From positions 1 through 34,412 of the forward strand of contig JALWJF010000146.1 of assembly GCA_027081755.1 (NCBI GenBank): a stretch of DNA of 34,412 nt. The letters are read 5' to 3'. The notes under the pieces are model-generated. The model saw only the letters and a program-made list of their open reading frames with translations, was not told where the DNA came from and ran no database searches. The stretch's first letter is position 1. Each line of letters opens with the position of its first letter. This document shows, in pieces, positions 8,321-16,866 of this stretch. Position numbers and translations under genes: made by a program. This stretch comes from Desulfurococcales archaeon. GTDB taxonomy: Archaea; Thermoproteota; Thermoprotei_A; Sulfolobales; Ignicoccaceae.

Positions 8321-8353
8321 TTCTGCTTAGCCGGTATATACACGGATGATGAT

Positions 8354-9262
8354 GTGATAGAACAGAGAAGGTTAGTCAAGCTAGGAAGGTCAACTCTAGT
8401 GGTCTCGCTTCCCGCTGAGTGGGTCAAAAAACATAAACTAAAAGCTGGCGATATGCTCGTATTGCAGATAGCTGATAGATACATAAAGCTTATACCGGCG
8501 AAGAAAGATAGCAAAGAAATAAAAGCCATAATTAAGGTTAACAAAGATGTGCGAGGACTTTATAGAGCTATAATATCCGCGTACATAGCCGGAGCTGACA
8601 TAATAGAGGTAAACGTTAACAATGAAAAACTTGTACTCGAAGCAATGAAACAGATAAAGTATGCAGTCTCACACCTCATAGGCATCGAAATAGTTGATCA
8701 AGATATAGATAGGTTCATACTTCAAACTTTTATAAATGTTGATGAGCAGAACATAGATTCATTAATCAAGAAGATGGCCAGCTTAATAAGAATCATGCTC
8801 AGATACGTACTTCAAGGAACTGATGTAAAAAATTACATAGAAGATCTAGAAAATGAAGTTGACAAGCTATACCGTTTGGCACTGAGAAGACTTAATTTAG
8901 AGGGAGAGGGTGAAGCGCCCATGTCATCATTGCTTACCTCTCTGGAAAATGCATCAGACATAATATTGCCGCTAGTAGAGAACATAGCCAATACCAAAGA
9001 CGTGTACGATATACTTAACTTAGCTATTGAAATGCTCGACTTCATAAGTAAGTACGAGATTGGTAAAGGTAATATAATAGAAATAAATGATAAGACAGAT
9101 GCTATTGAACATATAGAGAAAGAGCTCAGTTCTAGGCAAATAGAAGAGAAATTAAAATACAGAAGCTTAATGCTTCTCCACCACATAAAGAATGCTCTAT
9201 TGTCGTTGCTTAATATCGAGATAACAAATATGATTAGGAATGAGCAAAAGATAGAGCTTTAG
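8354..9262 (+). CDS. Phosphate-uptake regulator-like protein: N-terminal AbrB/SpoVT-type domain plus PhoU-like domains
   Basis: RRLVKLGRSTLVVSLPAEWVKKHKLKAGDMLVLQI (AbrB fold) followed by helical PhoU-like repeats. Start moved from the track's 8195 to GTG 8354 because the first part of the ORF is antisense to the small gene. Confidence 0.78.
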   Translation: MIEQRRLVKLGRSTLVVSLPAEWVKKHKLKAGDMLVLQIADRYIKLIPAKKDSKEIKAIIKVNKDVRGLYRAIISAYIAGADIIEVNVNNEKLVLEAMKQIKYAVSHLIGIEIVDQDIDRFILQTFINVDEQNIDSLIKKMASLIRIMLRYVLQGTDVKNYIEDLENEVDKLYRLALRRLNLEGEGEAPMSSLLTSLENASDIILPLVENIANTKDVYDILNLAIEMLDFISKYEIGKGNIIEINDKTDAIEHIEKELSSRQIEEKLKYRSLMLLHHIKNALLSLLNIEITNMIRNEQKIEL

Positions 9263-9726
9263 ATTTCCCATTCCTCCTCTTCTTCACTTGAATAAAGCTC
9301 CTTTGGCGGAGCATAGGAAGGCACGAAGCCCATCTTCTTCATTAAGTTTTCTATAAATGATGCCTCTGCGACTCCCAGAAGCGGGGCATAGGGCAAATAC
9401 TCAACGTACTTTGAGATAAGTGCCCTAGCACCGTCATAGTTGCCTTTTTCCACCATCCCTCTAATGCTATCAATAACATCTTTCAGAATCCTTGCGAGTT
9501 CAGCGAGTGATTTCTTTCCCTCCGCAGTAACTTCCAAATAAGTTTCAGAACCAAAAAGTTTCCACCTCTTCTTTGGTACAACATATCCTCTCTCTATTAA
9601 ATCTTGAATCACATCCTGTAACATATCTTCATCTACATCAAGTATTTCAGCTATTTCTTTTATACTATAACCTTTCTCACTTAACAAGAGTATCAATAGT
9701 TCTTGAGGAGTTAGCTGAAACACCAT
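9259..9726 (-). CDS. Winged-helix/HTH DNA-binding protein
   Basis: LTPQELLILLLSEKGYSIKEIAEILDVDEDMLQDVIQDLIERGYV (HTH), then YLEVTAEGKKSLAELARILKDV, and an acidic tail. Confidence 0.65.
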   Translation of the reverse strand: MVFQLTPQELLILLLSEKGYSIKEIAEILDVDEDMLQDVIQDLIERGYVVPKKRWKLFGSETYLEVTAEGKKSLAELARILKDVIDSIRGMVEKGNYDGARALISKYVEYLPYAPLLGVAEASFIENLMKKMGFVPSYAPPKELYSSEEEEEWEI

Positions 9727-9737
9727 TAAACTTCACC

Positions 9738-10238
9738 CTACATGGGTATTATTACCAACTCCCTCCATTTTATAAGAGACATTGCGGCTCCCAAAGCTAC
9801 CAATAAGGCTATTGCGGCCAACAATGTCTTTGACATAGGATTCGCAGGATTCCTTATCAGCGGTAATATTTCAAATGTCTTTAGTGTAGGTTTAACAGTT
9901 ACTTCAATAGCATATTTCCCTATATACTTTTCATAGACTATTATGTCCTTATAGGCACAAACATCATATCTAATACCACCTTCATTAATGCTGTAAATAG
10001 TACAAGGTATTACACCAAAGGGGAACCCCAATGCACCCGGTCCTTCCGGTTTGCCTCCTTTGAAATCCAAAAACTTCTGAGGAGGGTTGAGCATGACTTC
10101 GAGGGTGTATTGGATAGAGGTTGGGAGTTGGAAGTAAGTTACATAATTCCATTGGAGGTTTCCCGAAGGCACATAGTAAACTCCTTGCGCTAACAAGATA
10201 TAATTGAGTGTGAGTACCACGACGTCGTAGCTTAGCAT
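9738..10238 (-). CDS. Predicted secreted, C-terminally membrane-anchored protein, unknown function
   Basis: Start moved to ATG 10238 (GGGAGGGAA upstream). N-terminal hydrophobic signal MLSYDVVVLTLNYILLAQG, beta-rich middle, C-terminal TM TLLAAIALLVALGAAMSLI followed by KWRELV. Confidence 0.55.
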   Translation of the reverse strand: MLSYDVVVLTLNYILLAQGVYYVPSGNLQWNYVTYFQLPTSIQYTLEVMLNPPQKFLDFKGGKPEGPGALGFPFGVIPCTIYSINEGGIRYDVCAYKDIIVYEKYIGKYAIEVTVKPTLKTFEILPLIRNPANPMSKTLLAAIALLVALGAAMSLIKWRELVIIPM

Positions 10239-10275
10239 TTCCCTCCCTAACAATTTCTATTTAAAGATTGGTTTT

Positions 10276-10836
10276 TCAAGACTTGTTTTTGTTGTATCTC
10301 TCAATAGCATCCTTTATCCTCTTTAGAGCCTCCTCTTTTGGCAGCCACTCCTTTATCTTAACCCATTTGCCCGGTTCCAGCTCTTTATAGTGCTCAAAGA
10401 AGTGCTTAATCTTGTCCTTTATTATGTCTGGTACATCGTTAATATCATTGAAACTCTTAAATCTGGGGTCAATTTTTTCCACTGGAACTGCTATTATCTT
10501 GTTATCAACGCCCTCTTCATCCTCCATAACTAACATACCTATGGGTTTAGCTTTCAAGTATGTTCCCGGATAGAATGGATCATAACTTAGTACTAGTACG
10601 TCTACTGGATCACCGTCTTCCTCTAAGGTTCCCGGTATGAAGCCGTAGTTGAACGGATAATACATTGCAGTATAAAGTACCCTATCCACTTTTATCATAC
10701 AAGTTTCTTTGTCCATTTCATACTTCACGTAGCCTCCCATAGGTATTTCTATCACAACGTTGACAATGTCTGGTGCGCTCTTACCGGGACCTAACTTCTC
10801 TAAGTAACACACGACTCTCGCCGTACAATATAGCAT
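10276..10836 (-). CDS. ppa: Inorganic pyrophosphatase (family I)
   Basis: [84 protein letters not shown]. Confidence 0.95.
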   Translation of the reverse strand: MLYCTARVVCYLEKLGPGKSAPDIVNVVIEIPMGGYVKYEMDKETCMIKVDRVLYTAMYYPFNYGFIPGTLEEDGDPVDVLVLSYDPFYPGTYLKAKPIGMLVMEDEEGVDNKIIAVPVEKIDPRFKSFNDINDVPDIIKDKIKHFFEHYKELEPGKWVKIKEWLPKEEALKRIKDAIERYNKNKS

Positions 10837-10846
10837 CGGATAAGAA

Positions 10847-12139
10847 TTAAGCTTTCAGTATATCAGCCAAGCAATCTAAGAGGGCTCTTCTAGGACACCT
10901 CAGTTGTTGACGTGTATCTAGATTCTTTAACGTTGCTTTGCCCTCGATTAACTCCTTTCTACCCAATATTATCGCAACCTTTACGTTCTTCTCTGATGCA
11001 TATGATAGCATTTTCTTTATAGACTTCTTTTCTGTTAATAGAAGTACGTCTACATCGAAGGAAGCTAGCTCACGAGCTATTGCTAGTGCCTCTTTCCTAG
11101 CCTCATCATCAATGGGTATTATAGCAACTGTTATCCTGTCAGGCTTCCAACCGCGCATTTTAGTGAGAGCCAATGCGGTTCTATCTATACCTATAGCAAA
11201 GCCTGTTGCAGGAGTACGTTCCCATCCATAGATCTCAGTGAGCGTGTCATACCTGCCCCCTCCAGCTACCGAGACGGGGAAACCGGGTACCTTTACTTCA
11301 TATATGAGACCAGTATAATATGCCAAACCCCTAGCAAATGCCAATTTTATCTTGATTACTGACCTTACTTCATCCGGTAAATACTTTACAACCTCAAGTA
11401 AATCTTCAAAGCCATAAGGATAGCCACTTTCTTTCATAATTTCGACTCCTTTTTCTAAGACCTCTTCGGTACCCTCAATATTTACTAGTTCCTTAATCAC
11501 ACTCACCGCCCTACTCGGATTCTTAGCCTTCTTCTCAACATGTTCTAGAGCTTCATCGATTTTTCCTTTATCTATAAGATGTAGTATCAAGTCTTGTTCT
11601 TTCTCACCTATACCTTCTTCTTGTAGTATTGTTCTAAGCGCTCTTACACTTCCTAGTACTATCTCGTGTTTCAAGCCTAGTTCCTCATAGAATTCATGAA
11701 GCATTGTTAGGAGTTCTGCGTCCTCATAAGGATCGCTTGAACCGAAGACCTCGAAGTCTGCTTGGTAAAATTCTCTGTAACGTGCATATTGGGGCTCATC
11801 ATAGCGAAAGACGTTGACTATTGTAAATATCTTTATGGGTTTGGGTTGCGCTCTGAGAAGTCTTAAATAAGCTCTGACGACCGACGCCGTAGCTTCTGGC
11901 CTTAAGGCCACGCTTCTACCAGCCTTATCCCTAAAGACGTACATAGTCTTTTCTATCTCTACTCCACTCTTCATGGCAAATAGCTCAAAGCGCTCTACGG
12001 TAGGCAAGAAGCACTTCTTAAAACCCCACTTCCACGCAAGCTGCTCAGACTTTTTCATGACAAAGTCCAGTACCTCTGCTTCTTCGAAAAAGATGTCTCT
12101 AAAGCCTCTTAAAGGTTCTACGTTAAGTTTCTTCTTCAT
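10847..12139 (-). CDS. hisS: Histidyl-tRNA synthetase
   Basis: [79 protein letters not shown]. Preferred start is ATG 12139 (GGTGAGC upstream, TAATG overlap with the upstream gene). Confidence 0.93.
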   Translation of the reverse strand: MKKKLNVEPLRGFRDIFFEEAEVLDFVMKKSEQLAWKWGFKKCFLPTVERFELFAMKSGVEIEKTMYVFRDKAGRSVALRPEATASVVRAYLRLLRAQPKPIKIFTIVNVFRYDEPQYARYREFYQADFEVFGSSDPYEDAELLTMLHEFYEELGLKHEIVLGSVRALRTILQEEGIGEKEQDLILHLIDKGKIDEALEHVEKKAKNPSRAVSVIKELVNIEGTEEVLEKGVEIMKESGYPYGFEDLLEVVKYLPDEVRSVIKIKLAFARGLAYYTGLIYEVKVPGFPVSVAGGGRYDTLTEIYGWERTPATGFAIGIDRTALALTKMRGWKPDRITVAIIPIDDEARKEALAIARELASFDVDVLLLTEKKSIKKMLSYASEKNVKVAIILGRKELIEGKATLKNLDTRQQLRCPRRALLDCLADILKA

Positions 12140-12378
12140 TAGCTCACCACGAGCTTCCAAACCACTATTCCTAATATTATCAAGACTGCAAGAAGAGTTA
12201 CGGCTTGAAGTGCCAGGAGAAGATTTAACTGTGAAATCGTGTGAGAGGTAACGCCTATGAGTTGATCCAGTTTCTGACCGTTCTCCTTTTCTATCTTTGC
12301 CATTATTTCGATTATGTTGACCAAAGATTTTATAACAGGGGTCAGAAGACCCGTTTCAGCTTCACCTAGGCTAGGCAT
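12139..12378 (-). CDS. Small tail-anchored membrane protein, unknown function
   Basis: MPSLGEAETGLLTPVIKSLVNIIEIMAKIEKENGQKLDQLIG...LLLALQAVTLLAVLIILGIVVWKLVVS. One C-terminal TM; ends directly at the hisS start. ATG 12378 chosen (the track starts at TTG 12393). Confidence 0.5.
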   Translation of the reverse strand: MPSLGEAETGLLTPVIKSLVNIIEIMAKIEKENGQKLDQLIGVTSHTISQLNLLLALQAVTLLAVLIILGIVVWKLVVS

Positions 12379-12465
12379 CTGTGTACCGGGCAAGGTTTAT
12401 CCCCATTGGTTTGATAGATCTCAGAGCTATTACCTTATCTCGTGATTGCTCTACATGGGAGTTGC

Positions 12466-13107
12466 ATGTTTGAAGAACAGAGAAGGAGATTAGTGGAGAA
12501 ACTTATAGAAGAAGGCTATATAAGGAGACCAGAAGTTGCAGAAGCTATGCTAAAGGTTCCTAGAGAGGAATTCGTTCCAGAAGAATATAGAGATATGGCA
12601 TATGTTGACAGACCCTTACCGATAGGCATGGGTCAAACGATCAGCGCTCCTCATATGGTTGCTTACATGGTAGAGGCAGCTGAGCTGAAGAGGGGGGATA
12701 AGGTCCTAGAAGTTGGTACGGGCTCTGGTTACCACGCAGCAGTAATGGCCGAAATTGTCGGGCCTGAAGGTCACGTTTATACAATAGAGCGAATACCTCA
12801 GTTGGCTAAAAAGGCCAAAGAGAGATTGGAAAGACTTGGGTATGGTGATAGAGTAACAGTAATAGTAGGCGATGGTTCAAAGGGCTATGCCCCCGCCGCA
12901 CCTTATGACAAAATAATAGTCACCGCAGCAGCTAGGAGAATCCCCAAAGAGTTGTTGGACCAGCTTAAAGTAGGTGGAATAATGGTTATACCAGTTGAAG
13001 AGGAACCTGGCTATCAAGTTCTCTATAAAATAGAGAAAAAACTTGACGGCATTAAGGTCCAACGCTTATTACCGGTCGCTTTCGTACCGTTAGTTGAAGA
13101 GGGTTGA
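12466..13107 (+). CDS. pcm: Protein-L-isoaspartate O-methyltransferase
   Basis: DRPLPIGMGQTISAPHMVAYM, VLEVGTGSGYHAAVMAEIVG, GDGSKGYAPAAPYDKIIVTAAARRIPKELLDQLKVGGIMVIPV. Start at ATG 12466 behind GGGAG. Confidence 0.94.
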   Translation: MFEEQRRRLVEKLIEEGYIRRPEVAEAMLKVPREEFVPEEYRDMAYVDRPLPIGMGQTISAPHMVAYMVEAAELKRGDKVLEVGTGSGYHAAVMAEIVGPEGHVYTIERIPQLAKKAKERLERLGYGDRVTVIVGDGSKGYAPAAPYDKIIVTAAARRIPKELLDQLKVGGIMVIPVEEEPGYQVLYKIEKKLDGIKVQRLLPVAFVPLVEEG

Positions 13108-14525
13108 GGAGATATAGATATAGTGAGAGGGAGATTATTGAGGCCGTCCTAGCTTATTTGGCAGCAATTAACCCAGCTCTTGCTGCATTCCTTCAAAACT
13201 TCGCCATTGCTAAATCAAAGAAAGCTAATACGGCCTACTTCGATGCCAAAAAAGCTGCCATAGTGATACCTGAAAAATGGCTAAAAAGAGTTACCTTAGA
13301 CACGTATGGGAGGGACAGAGATTACATAGACAAAGCTGAACTGGCAGCATTACTTCTTCACGAGATGTTTCACGGCTCCCTTAATCATTGGTTACCGCTG
13401 ATCGATAGGAAAGATCTCAATCCAATATTATGGAACATAGCAAGCGACGTAGAAGTAAATAGTATCCTAGAAGACTTGCCAGCCGGTAACGTTACCTTTT
13501 GGGACCATCTAAGGAGATTTGGAGAGAGGCTAGGAGGTTCCCCTGTGAGCTGGAAGACTTTTAGGGATAAAGGCGTAAAAAAGGATGACCCAGCAGAAGT
13601 GGTATACGCAAAACTCCTAGAATATGGCGATGAAATAAAACTTTTCGCAGAGGCTGATGTAGAAATATGTGATGAAAAAGGATGTAGAGGAGGTTCCACA
13701 TATGATTGGAGGAAAAATATCGTAATGCCTGACTTGATAGAGAAACCTAAAGAAGATAATACTGAAGAAATATTTAGCGGAAACAAAGAGTTCAGGGAAA
13801 TGTTCAAGGATTCCTTGGAAAAGTATGAAAGTAAAAGGGATCTCAGTGCCTTAGAGGAACTCACCAAAGAAGTTACGACCAGACTCGTCGCAACAATGCT
13901 CAAATTGGCCGGCAATTTACCGGGATCCTTAAAGAGGTTCGTTAAACCGTACAAACATCAAATGAGATGGGATCAGGTTCTGAAGAGTATTATCACAAGA
14001 GGAAGTCTAAGGGACTACAGGACGTGGAGTATACCTAATAGAAGGGGACTGAAGTACGTACCCGGTTACGCTAGGAGAGGGGCGAAGGTATGGTTCTTGG
14101 TAGACGTATCCGGCTCGATAACAGATGAGGAGCTATCAGCATTCGTAGGAGAGCTCGTTCACGCAGCAAAATATTCAAAGATAAACCTAGTCTTGTGGGA
14201 TGCCGCCCCTAAATTGCTTAGCGTAGGCGCTTCTAAAAGTAGAATTCTGAGCCTCATTCAGAAAGGGTTCGAAGGGGGTGGGGGAACAGTAATATCTGAA
14301 GCCCTTGAACTAGTTAAGAGAGACCTAAAGCCAAATGAGCCAGTAGTAATACTAACTGATGGCTACTGGTATGATGATGATGAAGATACTGTGAGACTTC
14401 TTAAAGAAATAAAGAAGATCAGTAATAATGTATTGTTGGTGACGACGGGTATAGTACCCAATTCAGCTAGAGAAGCTGATTGGAAGAGTATTAAGCTAAG
14501 GCTCAACGACTCTAAAGCTTGGTAA
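13104..14525 (+). CDS. VWA-like metallopeptidase-domain protein (DUF2201 type)
   Basis: N-terminal LAALLLHEMFHGSLNHW (HExxH-like), C-terminal VWA-like VWFLVDVSGSITDEEL...GGGGTVISEALELV...PVVILTDGYW. TTG start overlaps the pcm stop (TTGA). Confidence 0.8.
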   Translation: MRRYRYSEREIIEAVLAYLAAINPALAAFLQNFAIAKSKKANTAYFDAKKAAIVIPEKWLKRVTLDTYGRDRDYIDKAELAALLLHEMFHGSLNHWLPLIDRKDLNPILWNIASDVEVNSILEDLPAGNVTFWDHLRRFGERLGGSPVSWKTFRDKGVKKDDPAEVVYAKLLEYGDEIKLFAEADVEICDEKGCRGGSTYDWRKNIVMPDLIEKPKEDNTEEIFSGNKEFREMFKDSLEKYESKRDLSALEELTKEVTTRLVATMLKLAGNLPGSLKRFVKPYKHQMRWDQVLKSIITRGSLRDYRTWSIPNRRGLKYVPGYARRGAKVWFLVDVSGSITDEELSAFVGELVHAAKYSKINLVLWDAAPKLLSVGASKSRILSLIQKGFEGGGGTVISEALELVKRDLKPNEPVVILTDGYWYDDDEDTVRLLKEIKKISNNVLLVTTGIVPNSAREADWKSIKLRLNDSKAW

Positions 14526-15308
14526 GAAGCTCAATGCACCAGCTTTATAGGCTCTTTCATAGAGCTTCTTCAGCGCTTCCTTACCCTCCTCACCCATGTC
14601 TAACGTATATTCGTTAACATACATCCTTACGAACTTCTCAGTGGTTTCTTCATCTAATCCTCTAGCGAAGCCTAGTGCATGCATAAGTGCTTCTTTTGGA
14701 TGCTCTAAGGAGTACTTTACCGCGTTATACCATATCTCTGCCCAATCTTTCGATATCTCTCTTTTAGCTACATCAAGACCTAATGGTAATGGTAATTCTG
14801 TCTCTTCATACCACATCTCGCCGAAGTCCATGACTTTTACGAGTCCCATTTTCTTATATGTCAGCTGCCCTTCGTGGATAAGTACACCAGCATCGACTTC
14901 GCCTCTCTTAACAGCTTCTGGAATTCTATCGAACCTCATCTCTACGTACTCTACGTCTTTAGGCAAGTAGATTTTAGCAAGGAGGGCCGCTGTAGTCCAC
15001 TTGCCCGGTATGGCGACCTTTTTACCGCTTAGGTCGATCCTTTCCTTAGCAACCACTATTGGTCCATAACCTTTACCCATGCTCGCACCGGATGAGAGTA
15101 CGTCGTAGGTATCGCTCACGTAAGCGTAAGCGTGCGCAGATATCGCAGTTACATCTATACTCTTCTCAAAGGCCATCCTATTGAGTGTTTCTATGTCTTC
15201 TACGACTTCTTCGACCTCATAGCCCTTTAGATCTATTTTCTTAAACTTTATAGGATAAAACATGAAGGCGTCATCTGGGTCCGGGCTGTGACCAACCCTA
15301 ACTCTCAA
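14496..15308 (-). CDS. mqnD: MqnD-like protein (1,4-dihydroxy-6-naphthoate synthase / MqnA-MqnD family, futalosine menaquinone pathway)
   Basis: VRVGHSPDPDDAFMFYPI, DIETLNRMAFEKSIDVTAISAHAYAYV, GKGYGPIVVAK, GEVDAGVLIHEGQLTY, LPLPLG. TTG start. Confidence 0.75.
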   Translation of the reverse strand: MRVRVGHSPDPDDAFMFYPIKFKKIDLKGYEVEEVVEDIETLNRMAFEKSIDVTAISAHAYAYVSDTYDVLSSGASMGKGYGPIVVAKERIDLSGKKVAIPGKWTTAALLAKIYLPKDVEYVEMRFDRIPEAVKRGEVDAGVLIHEGQLTYKKMGLVKVMDFGEMWYEETELPLPLGLDVAKREISKDWAEIWYNAVKYSLEHPKEALMHALGFARGLDEETTEKFVRMYVNEYTLDMGEEGKEALKKLYERAYKAGALSFLPSFRVVEP

Positions 15309-16866
15309 ACTCTTTCCCGTGACTAGTTCCTTCTTTCACCCTTTTCCATTTCTCTCTCGGATGTTCGCAATTTAACGCTCTTTCTTGGATATAACTTTTC
15401 TCTAATTTTGAAGCAATATAAGCCTTGTGAAGTTCCCAGCCCAAGTATAATGCATGTGAGGGTTCACTTACCCAACCCTCCATGATCAAGCTCTTACCTA
15501 TTAGGTAGGGATGTCCTTTATATGTAACTACTTCTTTACCCTTTTTACATTTAGCATAGACTTGGTCTCCTTCAACCCATATTCTAACTGTGCTGGGCTC
15601 CATTCTTGGTTTATAATCCTTGGCTTCTCTAATATTCTTCTTCTCTAACTTTTCTCTCCTTATCCTTTTCTCTTTAACAATAAGTAAGTCTACCCCAAGG
15701 TCTTTGGGAAGGGTAGATTTCATTTTGGCAACAGTTAACATACTCAAAGCCAATTTAGCTTCATACCAATTGCCTCTGCATTTATCACTATGCTCTGTAA
15801 CCATTACTAAGTTAACCCCGGCTTCAAAAGCCATTGCTGAGAGAGCAAAAAACACACCATGACTGTCAGCATCTACCAGCTCTACAAAATTGCTTAACCC
15901 TATCATCGTCGGTTTGTTTAACTTCTTTATTTCTTTCAGAGCAATCAAGCTGTCGAGTGTGTATGGGAACGGATTTAGTATAGGATCTAATATCAAGTTT
16001 CTGAAACCCATGATTTCGGCCTTCTTCAAATTCTCCTTTATTGATTTGACTTTATCTTCATAACTTAGAGGCCAATAATTTTCTTTACTATCGCCGGGAA
16101 TTAGGACGAATGTCTTATCCTTTAAAGATACTAGTCTTTCCATCTTACCTTTATCTAAAGAAAGTAAAAGGTCTGCCTCTTTAGCTGCTAGTATCTCTGA
16201 AGGGAACATGCTGTCAAAACCCAACGTATCGAAATACCTTTCTGCTTGCTTGAGCAGTTTAGGAACCTTTGAGGGATCGGGAGATGTTGACGTTGAACCG
16301 ATTATGACCATATCAGCCACCTCAGAAGCCCTGAGTAACTGAGCTTCCACATCTTCATTGTCTAGAATTTCAGCGGCCAAGAAAACAGGAGGTGGGTTGA
16401 GCGGAAGCTTGAGCTTTCCTATAGTTAAGATGGGTTCATACCTCAGTTCATCCAAGGTTCTAACGAATTCCTCGAGCTTGAACTCCTCCAATGCTTCATC
16501 GAGGGGTATCGATGGTGAGAGTAAATCCTTTACTTTGTCGAAATTTTTCATCATTAAATGAAAATCACTTAGCGTCTTTGTACCCTTAACAACTTTTGTA
16601 CCTAGCTCTTTGCCTATATCACTTAAATCGCCACCTATCATCCCCGAAACAATTATATAGTCGAACTCATCCAACCTTTTCTTCCTTTTCTGTGATTCAA
16701 TGATCAATAATCTCTTTAGAGACTGAGGAGTTAGTAGAGCAACAACGTCGACTGGGAGACCCCATACTTCTGCTTCGTAACCTTCCGGGAGCTCTAAGTC
16801 GTTTTTTATTACATCTTCGAGCCTCTTGCTGGTAACTACCAATAACTTAACACGTGTAGCGCTCAC
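15298..16866 (-). CDS. Archaeal dihydropteroate synthase-like protein (MJ0107/DUF6513-type)
   Basis: N-terminal MSATRVKLLVVTSKRLEDVIKNDL...YEAEVWGLPVDVVALLTPQSL, TIM-barrel-like central part with IIGSTSTSPDPSKVPKLL, LILDPILNPFPYTLDSLIAL, TMIGLSNFVELVDADSHGVFFALSAMAFEAGVNLVMVTEHSDK. Confidence 0.75.
   Translation of the reverse strand: MSATRVKLLVVTSKRLEDVIKNDLELPEGYEAEVWGLPVDVVALLTPQSLKRLLIIESQKRKKRLDEFDYIIVSGMIGGDLSDIGKELGTKVVKGTKTLSDFHLMMKNFDKVKDLLSPSIPLDEALEEFKLEEFVRTLDELRYEPILTIGKLKLPLNPPPVFLAAEILDNEDVEAQLLRASEVADMVIIGSTSTSPDPSKVPKLLKQAERYFDTLGFDSMFPSEILAAKEADLLLSLDKGKMERLVSLKDKTFVLIPGDSKENYWPLSYEDKVKSIKENLKKAEIMGFRNLILDPILNPFPYTLDSLIALKEIKKLNKPTMIGLSNFVELVDADSHGVFFALSAMAFEAGVNLVMVTEHSDKCRGNWYEAKLALSMLTVAKMKSTLPKDLGVDLLIVKEKRIRREKLEKKNIREAKDYKPRMEPSTVRIWVEGDQVYAKCKKGKEVVTYKGHPYLIGKSLIMEGWVSEPSHALYLGWELHKAYIASKLEKSYIQERALNCEHPREKWKRVKEGTSHGKEFES

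Noticed and set aside
8195-8353. N-terminal extension of the 8195..9262 plus ORF
   Set aside because: Antisense to the 72-aa gene and lacks domain similarity; AbrB domain begins just after GTG 8354.
8281-8544. N-terminal extension of the 8062..8544 minus ORF
   Set aside because: Antisense to the well-supported AbrB-PhoU N-terminus; the conserved-looking part begins at ATG 8280 with its own TATA-like element.
13385-13954. Minus-strand 189-aa ORF inside the VWA gene
   Set aside because: Antisense to a clear domain-bearing protein; low-complexity Ser/Leu composition and no recognisable domain.
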